Below, piece by piece: positions 25,454 through 35,167 of a stretch of 64,000 nt of DNA. Source of the DNA: SIG299 sp051880375 (lineage in GTDB: Bacteria > Bacillota > Clostridia > Lachnospirales > Lachnospiraceae); assembly GCA_051880375.1 (NCBI GenBank), contig JBJENV010000065.1:1-64000 (forward strand). The letters are read 5' to 3'. Made by a program: the position numbers and the translations under genes. Numbering within the stretch: position 1 is the stretch's first letter; each line of letters starts with the position of its first letter. The notes beneath the pieces were generated by a model that ran no database searches, was not told the origin of the DNA, and was given only the letters and a program-made list of their open reading frames with translations.

Positions 25454-26258
25454 CTACATCAACCTCGGTTTCTGTATTCTCTCCTTCCTCCGAAAGTTCA
25501 GATTCCGGCTGCGTCGGATGAGAATTATAGATATTTACGGTAATCATGTCATCTACCGTAGTTAAGTTAGTGTCATTAAAGACTACGGAAAACTGATAGG
25601 TTCCGGCGGTAAGTTCCTGAAGAATTTCTTTCTTTATGGTTACCGTATTCCCCGACAAGGTAACATAGTCGGAGCTTAAAATTGAGTTTCCTACCAAAAC
25701 AGCCACCTCAGTTGCCTGTGCCGGTTCTTCTCCCAGCGTAACCTTAAACGAAAAGTCTTCCGGTTCATCACCGTTAAACGTGAATTCTATCTTTTCCGGT
25801 ACCGTCGGCTTATTCTTATCGTAAAGATAATCTGCATCCACAACAGAATAAAGCTCATCCAGAGAATACAGAGAACCGTCTACACTGAATTTTGCCGTGC
25901 CTCCCGACATACTGATAAAATCTACCACGCCGCTCTTCAAAGTTTCACCGCCTGATGCGCTTTCTGTCTTAACAATGACATTTTTACCGATCAGAGAAAA
26001 CATCTGTGAATTCTCTGTTACCTTTGATAAGGACTGCAGCTCTTCTAACTGGCTGAAGGTTGCTAACTGGGAAATCCACTCGGTGTTCGTTGTAGGCTCC
26101 AAAGGGTCCTGATTCTGCATTTCACAGACAAGAAGCTGTAAAAAAGCATCATGCCCAAGGTTTGTGGTTCCCTTTGTCTCAGTCTTTTCCGAAGTCGTTG
26201 TTGTTGCGGTACTGGTCGGAATTTTTCCGTCAACAATCGGTTGAATTAAATTGCTCAT
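25437..26258 (-). CDS. flgD: Flagellar hook cap protein FlgD
   Basis: A 273-residue FlgD. The conserved N-terminal part is visible in LGHDAFLQLLVCEMQNQDPL followed by EPTTNTEWISQLATFSQLEE. The C-terminal FlgD Ig/Tudor-like region follows (about 90-235), then an acidic tail (about 245-273) rich in Glu/Asp. FlgD caps the growing hook and is removed after completion. AGGAGAAG lies upstream of ATG 26258. Confidence 0.94.
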   Translation of the reverse strand: MSNLIQPIVDGKIPTSTATTTTSEKTETKGTTNLGHDAFLQLLVCEMQNQDPLEPTTNTEWISQLATFSQLEELQSLSKVTENSQMFSLIGKNVIVKTESASGGETLKSGVVDFISMSGGTAKFSVDGSLYSLDELYSVVDADYLYDKNKPTVPEKIEFTFNGDEPEDFSFKVTLGEEPAQATEVAVLVGNSILSSDYVTLSGNTVTIKKEILQELTAGTYQFSVVFNDTNLTTVDDMITVNIYNSHPTQPESELSEEGENTETEVDVDGDGN

Positions 26259-26267
26259 ATACTTCTC

Positions 26268-27638
26268 CTATACCATGTAGTTGACCGTGCTCTCGCCTTC
26301 TTCCATGAAGTGTTCTGTAAGGCGATCCGGTCTTATGATGGTTTCCTCCGCTTCCTCTGCTGCAAAATGGCGTCTGCCTTTCTTTTCACCGTCCTGCTCA
26401 TTTTGTCCTGCCTGATTGTTCTTCTCAAAAGAAAACTCCGAAACCATAACTTCAATGGATTCCACTTTTAAGCCCTGTGCATTCAGTGTTTCCTTAAACT
26501 GAACCAGATTACTTTCAATGGCTTCCTTTGACAGTTCGTTTTCCGTAAAGAATCTTGCCTTCAGAGTACCGTCCTGTTCGGTAATCGTCAGATGAACCTT
26601 TCCAAGATGTTCCGGCGTCAACTGAATTTCAAGACTTGTGGTTTCCGGTGATACAACCACTCGTACCTTTTCTAACAGCTGGTCAGCAATTTCCCGAATC
26701 TGTGCTGCCAGATTTTCTGCTTCAGGAATTGTTTCAACCCTCTGTTCTACGGCTTTTTGCAGATTCTGCAAAAACTGTCCGCTTTGCATCGCATCTGTCT
26801 CCTGCTGTTTTACAGGTTCTGCGGCAGTCTTTGCTTTATCTGTGCCGCTTTCTGTTTCCGTTTTAAACTCAAGTGTTACTTCTTTTGTTTCAGAAGATGT
26901 TCGGCTCTCCGTTTCTGTTACGGCAACATTCTCTTCCTTTTCAGCAGACGTTTCGTGCTGCTTTGACACAGCCGCATTGTTCTGAAGCGGGAATTTTTCC
27001 TCTGCCGCATTCTCTGTTTCCATTACGAGCAACTGCTCAGAGAGTACCTCCTCCGGAATGCCGGATTGCTCCTTTCGTTCCTCTACCGCTTCGTTCAGCT
27101 GTCTGAAGCCTTCCAGTAAAGAAGCATCTGTCAACAGTGCCGATGCATCCGGTTCCTGTTGTACTTTCAAATAAAAGTCCTTCAGCATTTCCGGTTCAAG
27201 CAGTCCTGCTTCTGTCATACCAAACTCATCTAACAGATGGTTCATCTGCTCGTCGGTAAGCTCTAATACGTCTTTTACAATCTCTAAAACCTGTGTAATC
27301 AGAGCAGCTACCTTTTCTGCATATTCCGGGTTCTCCGTATTTTCGGAGGCCTCAGACGGTTTCTCTTGCTTTTTCGGCTGATTGACTGTATCTGATGCCT
27401 TTTCGTTCCTGCACTCCTTACCTGCCTGTGTCTCCGTTTCTGTTTTCTTAGTCCCCGGTTCCTCTTTTGCAACCGCAGAATCCGCTTCCTTCGTTGTCTG
27501 TTCTTTTACAGACACGTTTTTTGTGCCCTGAAGTATTTCTTCAAAGCTTCCGCCGCCCTGTGTCACAGCTGTCTGTCTGCCCCGGTACACGGAAAACATA
27601 CCCGAAATTCCTTGCGTTTGTACGTTTTGTGCCAACAT
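26268..27638 (-). CDS. fliK: Flagellar hook-length control protein FliK
   Basis: A 456-residue protein with a long, Glu/Thr/Ser-rich, probably disordered N-terminal part (1-320) and the conserved C-terminal Flg_hook domain (LEIQLTPEHLGKVHLTITEQ then DGTLKARFFTENE). FliK acts as a molecular ruler and triggers the FlhB substrate switch. ATG 27638 was chosen for AAAGGAGA 6 bases upstream; the frame extends to 27713 without a ribosome site and overlaps the preceding gene. Confidence 0.93.
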   Translation of the reverse strand: MLAQNVQTQGISGMFSVYRGRQTAVTQGGGSFEEILQGTKNVSVKEQTTKEADSAVAKEEPGTKKTETETQAGKECRNEKASDTVNQPKKQEKPSEASENTENPEYAEKVAALITQVLEIVKDVLELTDEQMNHLLDEFGMTEAGLLEPEMLKDFYLKVQQEPDASALLTDASLLEGFRQLNEAVEERKEQSGIPEEVLSEQLLVMETENAAEEKFPLQNNAAVSKQHETSAEKEENVAVTETESRTSSETKEVTLEFKTETESGTDKAKTAAEPVKQQETDAMQSGQFLQNLQKAVEQRVETIPEAENLAAQIREIADQLLEKVRVVVSPETTSLEIQLTPEHLGKVHLTITEQDGTLKARFFTENELSKEAIESNLVQFKETLNAQGLKVESIEVMVSEFSFEKNNQAGQNEQDGEKKGRRHFAAEEAEETIIRPDRLTEHFMEEGESTVNYMV

Positions 27639-27690
27639 GTTCTTTCTCCTTTCTGATACCAAAAGGAGTCCGTTCCTCTTTGATATTAAA

Positions 27691-28458
27691 TTATTCGAGG
27701 ATTTCTCTATCACGCGCCGCCATATGGTTGATGATACGCGCTGAATATAACGAGTCCATCTTTGAAAGAATATCCGTTACCTGAGACTGCTTCATGCATT
27801 CCAGTAAATCGCAGACCAAATCGAGATCACTGGTCATTTCTTCTAAAATTGCAGCAGCAGCATCCGCCTTCATTTTGCTTAAGTAATCCGCTTTTTCCTG
27901 AATTGCGGTATCATACTTCTTTTCCGTCATCAGCTCTTCATAAATTGCCGCCGCAGTTTTCGGATTCATGGTCTCATACCATTTGATATATTCTTCCGTA
28001 GACGGAGCCTTCTCGCCAAAGACTATATTACGGTCAAACTCCTCTTTCAGCTTTAAGTAGGTTTCCCACTCTTCTTCGTAATGCTGCAGATTATCAATTT
28101 CCCGCTGCATTTCAAGCTGCCTTGCCGCATAGTCTTCGTTCTCCTCCATTAATTTATCGGTAGTTTCCTCTAATTCCTTAATACGTTCCACCGCTTCTGC
28201 CAAAGATTTATACGGATATGCATTTTCATATGCCTGTTCTTCCTCGGAAATCGCAGGCAATATCCTGTTAATCACCGGAATATCTTTTAAAATCGGTCTG
28301 AGTGTCCTGCTTCCCAGCCCTCCGACATCAAACTTAATCAGCAGTGCAAGGATTGCCAGCCAGATAAACAGAATTAACATAATAATCAGAGCCGTCAAAA
28401 TTTTGCTTCCGACTCCGCTCTCTTTGCTTTCCCTCTGTTCTTCGTTTTTCTTTGCCAT
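27691..28458 (-). CDS. MotE/YlxF-type protein with MgtE N-domain-like C-terminus
   Basis: A 255-residue protein with one N-terminal membrane helix (LTALIIMLILFIWLAILALL), a periplasmic coiled coil (about 85-150) and a C-terminal helical repeat region (MNPKTAAAIYEELM, MKADAAAAILEEM, MKQSQVTDILSKMD) similar to the FliG-like N domain of MgtE. In Bacillus the same slot holds ylxF, and in alpha-proteobacteria MotE is a chaperone for MotC. It probably assists assembly of the rod/stator in the periplasm-like space; the role here is inferred. Confidence 0.8.
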   Translation of the reverse strand: MAKKNEEQRESKESGVGSKILTALIIMLILFIWLAILALLIKFDVGGLGSRTLRPILKDIPVINRILPAISEEEQAYENAYPYKSLAEAVERIKELEETTDKLMEENEDYAARQLEMQREIDNLQHYEEEWETYLKLKEEFDRNIVFGEKAPSTEEYIKWYETMNPKTAAAIYEELMTEKKYDTAIQEKADYLSKMKADAAAAILEEMTSDLDLVCDLLECMKQSQVTDILSKMDSLYSARIINHMAARDREILE

Positions 28459-28461
28459 AAC

Positions 28462-28917
28462 CTACTCCTGCCTTTCCTGCCTGTTTCCGTGACGAAAGGT
28501 AACAAGCTCATTGATTTCCTTTTGTTCCTCCGCCTCCAGTTCCTGTTTAAATACATCCAGTGCCTTTTCCTTCAGCTTTTCCTGAATTTTTCTTTCTTTC
28601 ATTGCATTTTCAAGCCTTATTCTTGCTGCCTCCAAAATACGTCTTGCCTTGGCAACAACCGCCTGCTGCTCCTCAATCATAATGTCTGTCGAGCGGATTG
28701 CCTGTTCTGTTCTGGCAAGCTCCGTTACTTTAATTGCGGAAGACATAGCAAGACGTTTCTGCTCTACGTAATAGGCCCTCTTTGTCTGAAGTTCGTAAAG
28801 CTTTTCTTCTTCCTCGGTAAGCTGCATTCTTGCAAGCCCATAAGCTGTTTTTTCCTGCTCCTCCAGCTTCTCTTTGATATTTAAAAGGCTCTGCATTTTA
28901 TAAACAAACTTAGCCAT
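28462..28917 (-). CDS. fliJ: Flagellar export protein FliJ
   Basis: A 151-residue coiled-coil protein starting MAKFVYKMQSLLNIKEKLEE, typical of FliJ. Charged heptads run through the whole length. FliJ is the stalk of the export ATPase FliI and couples it to FlhA. Its ATG overlaps the end of fliI by 8 bases, in the usual fliI-fliJ order. Confidence 0.92.
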   Translation of the reverse strand: MAKFVYKMQSLLNIKEKLEEQEKTAYGLARMQLTEEEEKLYELQTKRAYYVEQKRLAMSSAIKVTELARTEQAIRSTDIMIEEQQAVVAKARRILEAARIRLENAMKERKIQEKLKEKALDVFKQELEAEEQKEINELVTFRHGNRQERQE

Positions 28918-30214
28918 CTACAAAAATTCCCTTCAACAATGAAACCGTTTCTTCAAACGTAAACTTTTCATCCACCTGCTGCATCAAAAAGGCATTGACC
29001 GCATTGATTTTTGAAATTGCATAATCAATTTCTTTATTGGAGCCTGCCTTGTAAGCGCCGATGTTGATCAAATCCTCTGCTTCTGTATAGGTTGCAAGTA
29101 CATTTTTTAACTGATTTGCAAACTGCTTATGTTCTTTTGTTGCAATCGCACTCATGACTCTGGAAATGCTCTGTAAAATATCAATCGCCGGATAATGGTT
29201 TTTATGTGCCAGCTTTCTTGACAGCACAATATGTCCGTCCAAAATACCTCTTGCAGTATCCGCAATCGGCTCATTCATGTCATCGCCGTCCACAAGTACT
29301 GTATAAATACCGGTAATTGAACCTGACTGTGTCTTTCCGGCACGCTCTAACAGCTTCGGCATCTCCGCATACACACTCGGCGGATAGCCGCGCGATACCG
29401 GAGGCTCTCCTGATGCCAGTCCGATTTCACGCTGCGCCATAGAAAAACGGGTCAGCGAGTCCATCATCAGCAGTACATCCTTCCCGGAATCTCTGAAATA
29501 CTCTGCAATTGCGGTTGCCGTCTTGGCTGCCTTTTTTCGTATCAGTGCAGGCTGGTCCGATGTTGCCACCACAAGCACCGAACGCCTTAAGCCCTCTTCA
29601 CCGAGGTCCTTTTCGATAAATTCCTTTACCTCTCTGCCGCGCTCTCCAATAAGTGCAATTACGTTGATATCCGCCTTGGTGTTTCTTGCAAACATACCCA
29701 GCAGCGTGCTTTTACCAACGCCGCTGCCTGCGAAAATGCCGATTCTCTGACCCTTTCCGAGTGTCATGATGGCATCTACAGCCTTTACGCCAAGCGGAAG
29801 CACCTCTTTAATGAGGACTCTCTGCATCGGATTCGGCGGCATTGCTTCGGTATCATAAAGCTTCTGCATCGGAGGCAGTTCTCCCTCCATTGCATTTCCG
29901 AGTCCGTCGAGCACTCTGCCAAGCAGACCGTCACCTACCAAAACCCCGGACATTCCGCTTACATTCTCAACGAGATCCCCAATTTTTACGCCGCTCATAT
30001 CCTCATACGGCATCAAAAGAATGCGGTTTTCACGAAAGCCTACCACCTCTGCAAGCACACTCTTTTCCATTCCTGCCAGACGGATGCGGCACGTATCGTT
30101 AATCTTTACCTCCGGTCCCGTGGATTCCACCGTCAGGCCGACGACTTTTACCACCTTTCCGTATGTCTTTATGTAGTTGTTATCTCCCAATGCCAGATAC
30201 TTTGCAATATCCAT
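28910..30214 (-). CDS. fliI: Flagellar type III export ATPase FliI
   Basis: A 434-residue F1-like ATPase. Walker A is GSGVGKSTLLGM, the catalytic Glu lies in GERGREVKEF, and Walker B is VLLMMDSLTRFSMAQ followed by the export-ATPase signature REIGLASGEPPVSRGYPPSV. It forms a hexamer under the export gate, regulated by FliH. Length is normal. AGGAT lies upstream of ATG 30214. Confidence 0.97.
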   Translation of the reverse strand: MDIAKYLALGDNNYIKTYGKVVKVVGLTVESTGPEVKINDTCRIRLAGMEKSVLAEVVGFRENRILLMPYEDMSGVKIGDLVENVSGMSGVLVGDGLLGRVLDGLGNAMEGELPPMQKLYDTEAMPPNPMQRVLIKEVLPLGVKAVDAIMTLGKGQRIGIFAGSGVGKSTLLGMFARNTKADINVIALIGERGREVKEFIEKDLGEEGLRRSVLVVATSDQPALIRKKAAKTATAIAEYFRDSGKDVLLMMDSLTRFSMAQREIGLASGEPPVSRGYPPSVYAEMPKLLERAGKTQSGSITGIYTVLVDGDDMNEPIADTARGILDGHIVLSRKLAHKNHYPAIDILQSISRVMSAIATKEHKQFANQLKNVLATYTEAEDLINIGAYKAGSNKEIDYAISKINAVNAFLMQQVDEKFTFEETVSLLKGIFVDG

Positions 30215-30239
30215 CGTTTATCCTATCTCTTATCTGTCG

Positions 30240-31115
30240 TTATTCTGTGCTGACATCCAGCATATCAAGTGCATCAAGCAGTCCCTGCATGCGGGTTCCG
30301 AGACTGCAGTCTATCAGCCTACCTGCATTTTCAAGCCTGCAGGAGCCTTTCTCCAGTCCTTCGTCTCCTTTAAAATCCAGAGAAAGCTTTCCTTCATATT
30401 TGGAACAAAGCTCCGGAAGTAAATCAGAGATTCGATTCAAATCATCCGTATTCATCCATACGGTAAAGGATGCATCCTTTTCTGCCGAATGGATACCGGC
30501 ATCTATCAGGTAAGTCAGTACCTCTTTGTGATTTTCGTAGGATATCCCTGTCAGTTTCTTTACAAGCTCTGTAAGAATTGTAACAAAGGCAGGCTCTAAT
30601 TCCGAAACCCGCCTTTCATATTCCTGTTGCAACTGAAGCTTTTCTGCTTCCAGCTCGCTTACTTTCTGAGCCTGCTCTTCTTTGGCACGCTTTAAGCCCT
30701 CTTCATAGCCCTGTGCAGATGCCAGCTTCAGAATACTTGCCTTTGCGGTTTCTGCATCTTCCTTTGCCCTTGCAAGAAGCTGATCTGCCTGTACCTGCGC
30801 ATTTGCCATCAGTTCGTTTGCCTGCTGCTGTATTTCAGCAGTAAGCTCCTCGCGGACGGACGCACGCATTGCCTCCATATCCGCCTCAGTAAATGCAGGC
30901 TGCTGTTCCTCCGTAATTTCACTGATGCTCTCAGCTACAATTCCCGGTACAAACGAATCCTCCTCTGTTCCAGGCTGCTGCACTAAAAAGCGCTGTTCCG
31001 GCAACAGTTCATGAATACGTTCCAAAATGCTCTGCTCACGGGCCGACATATCTAATTTTCTGCCTTTTTCTTTATCGTAGCCAATCTGGTATGCCTTAAT
31101 CATGTTATTAGACAA
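30240..31115 (-). CDS. fliH: Flagellar export ATPase regulator FliH
   Basis: A 291-residue FliH. The N-terminus has the FliH pattern SNNMIKAYQIGYDKEKGRKL. A long Gln/Ala/Glu coiled coil follows (about 90-190), then a C-terminal FliH/V-ATPase E-type domain (ELVKKLTGISYENHKEVLTY). It holds FliI at the C-ring. The start is uncertain: TTG 31115 has GGAGG 11 bases upstream and overlaps the fliG stop; ATG 31103 lies four codons later; a longer ATG frame reaches 31160 inside fliG but has a poor ribosome site. Confidence 0.9.
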   Translation of the reverse strand: MSNNMIKAYQIGYDKEKGRKLDMSAREQSILERIHELLPEQRFLVQQPGTEEDSFVPGIVAESISEITEEQQPAFTEADMEAMRASVREELTAEIQQQANELMANAQVQADQLLARAKEDAETAKASILKLASAQGYEEGLKRAKEEQAQKVSELEAEKLQLQQEYERRVSELEPAFVTILTELVKKLTGISYENHKEVLTYLIDAGIHSAEKDASFTVWMNTDDLNRISDLLPELCSKYEGKLSLDFKGDEGLEKGSCRLENAGRLIDCSLGTRMQGLLDALDMLDVSTE

Positions 31116-32121
31116 CGAGCTCGTCACCTCCGCCTCTGGCAATGATAATTTCACCCGCATCCTCTAACTTACGAATAATATTTACAATCTTCTGCTGTGC
31201 CTCTTCGACATCCTTCATACGTACCGGTCCCATAAAGTCCATATCTTCCTGAATCATGGCAGCAAGACGCTTGGACAGGTTATTAAAGATTGCCGTCTTC
31301 ACATCATCACCCGCATTCTTAAGCGCAATAGCAAGCTCGTTGTTGTCCACCTCACGCAGTACACGCTGAATGGAACGGTCATCAAGCGTAAGAATGTCCT
31401 CGAATACAAACATTTTTCTGCGGATTTCGTCTGCCAGTTCCGGTTCGTCGATCTCGAGTGTTTCCATGATATGTTTTTCTGTGCCGCGGTCTACGGTATT
31501 TAAAATTTCTACGATAGCATCTACACCACCGGCAATCGTATAATCCTGGTTGACAAGGGAAGCCAGTTTACGCTCCAATACGCGCTCCACCTCTTTGATG
31601 ACATCCGGTGAAGTTCTGTCCATCTGCGCAATACGCTTGGCAACATCTGCCTGCTTATCCTGTGACAGTGACGAAATAATCGCCGATGCCTGCGAGGTGG
31701 ACAGATAAGACAAAATCAAAGCAATGGTCTGAGGATGTTCATCCTGAATAAAGTTCAGCAACTGGCTGGCATCTGTCTTCCGGATAAATTCAAACGGACG
31801 TACCTGTAAGGATGCCGTCAGTTTTCCGATAACCTCCATTGCCTTTTCTGAACCAAGAGATTTTTCAAGAAGTTCCTTGGCATAATTGATACCGCCTTCC
31901 GCAATGTACTGCTGTGCGAGGCAGACCTCGTAAAACTCGTCCAGTACCTCTTCTTTCAGTGACTGGCTGACACTTTTTGTATTTGCAATCTCTAACGTCA
32001 GCTGCTCGATTTCGTCCTCCTTTAAATGCTTGAACACCTTAGAAGCTTTTTCCGGTCCAAGCGTAATTAAAAGGATTGCAGCCTTCTGAACTCCGTTTAA
32101 TTCACTGATTTTCTGTGCCAT
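31108..32121 (-). CDS. fliG: Flagellar motor switch protein FliG
   Basis: A 337-residue FliG with all three helical domains. The middle domain contains EHPQTIALILSYL and the EHPQ motif that binds FliM. The C-terminal torque helix carries alternating charges (DDRSIQRVLREVDNNELAIA) that face the stator. The N-terminal domain binds FliF. GAGGTGA lies upstream of ATG 32121. Confidence 0.97.
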   Translation of the reverse strand: MAQKISELNGVQKAAILLITLGPEKASKVFKHLKEDEIEQLTLEIANTKSVSQSLKEEVLDEFYEVCLAQQYIAEGGINYAKELLEKSLGSEKAMEVIGKLTASLQVRPFEFIRKTDASQLLNFIQDEHPQTIALILSYLSTSQASAIISSLSQDKQADVAKRIAQMDRTSPDVIKEVERVLERKLASLVNQDYTIAGGVDAIVEILNTVDRGTEKHIMETLEIDEPELADEIRRKMFVFEDILTLDDRSIQRVLREVDNNELAIALKNAGDDVKTAIFNNLSKRLAAMIQEDMDFMGPVRMKDVEEAQQKIVNIIRKLEDAGEIIIARGGGDELVV

Positions 32122-32142
32122 GATATCACCTCACAAAATACT

Positions 32143-33738
32143 CTAATCCCAATCCGCATTCAGCCAGTTACGCAGCAGCTGTGCAACTGCCTCCGGATTC
32201 TCATCAAAGAATTTCTCTATCATCTTTCTTGTCTCAGACTGCTCACTGAATTCTACATCCTCGAGAGACTGATTTTCCTTCGTAGTGGCAAGCAGAGCCT
32301 CAATGGACAATTCCGGTTCCAGTTCCGTTACCTCAACCGGTGCCATACCACGGAATACTACAAAGAGCAGGAATGCGACCAGTAATACCGCAAGTAAAAT
32401 CTGCAAATAGAAGGTCCAGTTGCGCTCTACCTCCTGCTTTGGCGTAAACTCGTACAAATCGTAGGTAATCAGACGGATATTTTCTGTCGGAATACCGGTC
32501 GCCATTGCAATAATTTCAACCAGTGCTTCATCTGTCTCTCTCTGAACAGGTTCAGAATGCTGAAGCTTATATTCTTCAAAGGTCGTATCTTCTAGTAATC
32601 CAAGAATCTCCAGTTCCTCTTCCGTACGCGGAATCACACGAATCGCCGTAACCGCAATGGAAGAGTCCCTTGCCGATAAGGTACCGGTATCATATACCGT
32701 ATTGGTCACCCGGACACTTGGCTCGTAATAGTCTTCCTCTTCATATGTTTCGTATTCCCCGCCTGAGCCTTCCTGCGTGTAATAATCCACTTCATCATTG
32801 GAATCCGTTCCCGGAATATCACCGCTTCCGTTTGTTCCCTTGGAGGAAGCCTCCTTGTAATGGGTCAGAACGCCTCTGTCCTCCCCCTCTAACGGCAGAT
32901 ACTCCGTAAACAACTGTTCCACCTTATCAAACTTAATCTCTAAGTAAGGAGATACATCCACCTTGGTAAAGCCGTTCATTATCAGCGCTCCGGTCACGCT
33001 TTCTATGTAACTGTTACGAAAGTATTCTAATGTTGCCTGCTTATCGGTAATATCAATGTCATCCGGATTTTCATCCGGTCCGTCAAACAGGATCTCGCCT
33101 TCCTGATTTACGATTTTAATCACATCGGTATTCGTGTTGCCGAGTGCATAGGCAACATACTTTGCAATAGACTCTGCAGAACTTTTTTTGAATTCCGAAT
33201 TCGTAACAAGCATAATACTTGCCGGAATTTCCTGACTGGAGGTTAAAATACGGTTTGTTGTATCCTTTGGGAAATAACTGATAGTAGCATTTACAACACC
33301 TGTCGTGGAAAGAATGGCACTTAACAGTTCTTCTTTCAAATAAATGTGCTGTCTGATTAAGCGTTCTCCGTTGGTTGTTGTAATACTGGTATCCAACAGG
33401 CCGTTAATTCCGAAGCTCGATTCCGCAAGGTCGCTTGTGGCAACGGTCATAATGGCCTCGGAATATCGTTTTTCGTCGACCATGACCGTCTGGTTATCCA
33501 ATGCCAGTTTCGTTGCAATGCCATTGTCCTTTAACAACGTTACAACCTGACTTGCCGTTTTCGTTCCATCATATTTGTACAGTTCCACATATTTTGTTCT
33601 TCCGAGAATAATCACAATGATGGCAATCAGCAGAAGTACTGCCGAAACGGCACTGATAATAATGGTTTTCTGCTTGCTTGTCCACTTGTTCCAGTATTCC
33701 AAAAATTTTTTCGGAAGTTCTTTAAGTTTTTCCTGCAT
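32143..33738 (-). CDS. fliF: Flagellar MS-ring protein FliF
   Basis: A 531-residue FliF with two membrane helices (about 27-47, IIISAVSAVLLLIAIIVIIL, and about 448-468, ILLAVLLVAFLLFVVFRGMA), the ring-building motifs between them (a YscJ-like N-part and an acidic variable region), and the C-terminal FliG-binding tail ending RNWLNADWD. It forms the base ring around the export gate. AAGGGG lies upstream of ATG 33738. Confidence 0.96.
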   Translation of the reverse strand: MQEKLKELPKKFLEYWNKWTSKQKTIIISAVSAVLLLIAIIVIILGRTKYVELYKYDGTKTASQVVTLLKDNGIATKLALDNQTVMVDEKRYSEAIMTVATSDLAESSFGINGLLDTSITTTNGERLIRQHIYLKEELLSAILSTTGVVNATISYFPKDTTNRILTSSQEIPASIMLVTNSEFKKSSAESIAKYVAYALGNTNTDVIKIVNQEGEILFDGPDENPDDIDITDKQATLEYFRNSYIESVTGALIMNGFTKVDVSPYLEIKFDKVEQLFTEYLPLEGEDRGVLTHYKEASSKGTNGSGDIPGTDSNDEVDYYTQEGSGGEYETYEEEDYYEPSVRVTNTVYDTGTLSARDSSIAVTAIRVIPRTEEELEILGLLEDTTFEEYKLQHSEPVQRETDEALVEIIAMATGIPTENIRLITYDLYEFTPKQEVERNWTFYLQILLAVLLVAFLLFVVFRGMAPVEVTELEPELSIEALLATTKENQSLEDVEFSEQSETRKMIEKFFDENPEAVAQLLRNWLNADWD

Positions 33739-33765
33739 AAGTTAAGCCCCTTTTGCCCTGTTCAG

Positions 33766-34080
33766 CTAAAACTGAAGGTTCATGATTTCTTTATATGCGT
33801 CCAAAACCGCATTTCTGACCGCTACCGTATACTGCAGTGAGGTATTTGCCTTAATCTGTGCTACCAGCAAATCCGTCACACTGTCATTTAACCCAAGCAT
33901 ATAGGAAAGCTCTGCCTCCTCCGCAAGATTGGTATAATGCTCCGTTTCCTTTATCATTCCCATTGCTGAGTTTAACAGTGCTTCAAAGCTTTCGGTATTG
34001 CTCGTCTTTTTGTTTTCCGTCGTTTTCTCAGAAACAAGTCCTTCTAACAATGATGTCCCCTGCAATGCCGTAATTGCCAT
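33766..34080 (-). CDS. fliE: Flagellar hook-basal body protein FliE
   Basis: A 104-residue FliE with the typical C-terminal pattern (DLLVAQIKANTSLQYTVAVR, NAVLDAYKEIMNLQF). It joins the MS ring to the rod. A stretch of 88 bases without a gene separates it from flgC. Confidence 0.93.
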   Translation of the reverse strand: MAITALQGTSLLEGLVSEKTTENKKTSNTESFEALLNSAMGMIKETEHYTNLAEEAELSYMLGLNDSVTDLLVAQIKANTSLQYTVAVRNAVLDAYKEIMNLQF

Positions 34081-34168
34081 ACATTCTCTTCCTTTCGATT
34101 TTTCAGGTACGACAAAAAATCCAGCATGCTTTTTTTGCTACGCCGAATTTTTGTTTTTTCTTATTTGC

Positions 34169-34630
34169 TTAATTTCCTAATTCGAGTCCCTTTAACGCCA
34201 TGTTCTTGGTCGCATTAAATGCTGTGACATTTGCTTCGTAAGAACGTGATGCATCAATCAGGTTTGTCATTTCCGTTACGGTATTTACATTTGGATAGGT
34301 CACATAACCTTCCTCGTCCGCATCCGGATGCGACGGATCATACACTTTTTTCATCGCAGAAACATGATCCTCTACAATCGATGTAATTTTCACTCCGGTA
34401 CCTGTCTGGTTTTTATAAGAAACTCCTGTTTTCTGTGCTGTCAGATAGGATTCGAAATTTTTATTATCATTTGATCTTTCTGCAAACACAACCGTCTTGC
34501 GGATATATGGTTCTCCGTTTTCATCTCTGGTCGTGTTTACATTTGCCACATTCTGTGCAATGATATCCATTCTTGTTCTCTGTGCGCTCATACCGCTCGC
34601 ACTGATGTTTAAGCTGTTCATCAGGGACAT
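34169..34630 (-). CDS. flgC: Flagellar proximal rod protein FlgC
   Basis: A 153-residue rod protein: MNSLNISASGMSAQRTRMDI then IAQNVANVNTT at the start and NLIDASRSYEANVTAFNATK at the end, both D0 helices of rod proteins. GGAGG lies 8 bases before ATG 34630. The 94-base gap to flgB is wider than elsewhere in the operon and could hold a processing site, although I see no clear promoter. Confidence 0.95.
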   Translation of the reverse strand: MSLMNSLNISASGMSAQRTRMDIIAQNVANVNTTRDENGEPYIRKTVVFAERSNDNKNFESYLTAQKTGVSYKNQTGTGVKITSIVEDHVSAMKKVYDPSHPDADEEGYVTYPNVNTVTEMTNLIDASRSYEANVTAFNATKNMALKGLELGN

Positions 34631-34724
34631 ACTTCATTCCTCCTTCTGAAGTGTTCTTTTATGATACATCTTACATGACACATATTGTATTTATTTCGTT
34701 CAGTGTTCGACTGCTCTAAGAAAA

Positions 34725-35120
34725 TCAGTTCTTATTCAGTACCATCTTCAACCGGTTAAATTCCTGTGTCATGGAATTTAAGAGTGTATAGTATTTAATC
34801 TGGTTATCTGCAAGATACGATGTTTCCGTATCGACATCCACATTATTTCCGTCATACCGGTAGCTTAAATTTGAATATTCCGTATAAACCTTTGGGTTTA
34901 ACGAAGATAGCTGCAGATTGGCAACCTTGCTGTCCAGATTCTCTGTTCCCGAATCCGAAAGAGCATCCGCCAATAATGATTCAAAGTCCAGATCCTTTCT
35001 TTTATAATCCGGCGTATCCACATTAGCAAGATTGTTGGCAATAATCTCATTCTTCTTCCAGCTTGCGCTTGCTGCTTTATTTAATACGTTAATGTAATTG
35101 TACGCATCTGAACCAATCAT
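34725..35120 (-). CDS. flgB: Flagellar proximal rod protein FlgB, first gene of the fla/che operon
   Basis: A 131-residue rod protein starting MIGSDAYNYINVLNKAASAS, followed by the rod signature IIANNLANVDTPDYKRKDLD. The start chosen is ATG 35120, where homologues begin, with AAAGGA about 10 bases upstream. An in-frame GTG at 35153 would add 11 residues, but it lies only about 8 bases from the expected transcription start. This gene opens the long operon running to position 337. Confidence 0.93.
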   Translation of the reverse strand: MIGSDAYNYINVLNKAASASWKKNEIIANNLANVDTPDYKRKDLDFESLLADALSDSGTENLDSKVANLQLSSLNPKVYTEYSNLSYRYDGNNVDVDTETSYLADNQIKYYTLLNSMTQEFNRLKMVLNKN

Positions 35121-35167
35121 ATCTCCGATGTCCTTTCCAAAGTAATATTCCACTACCTATAGTGGTC

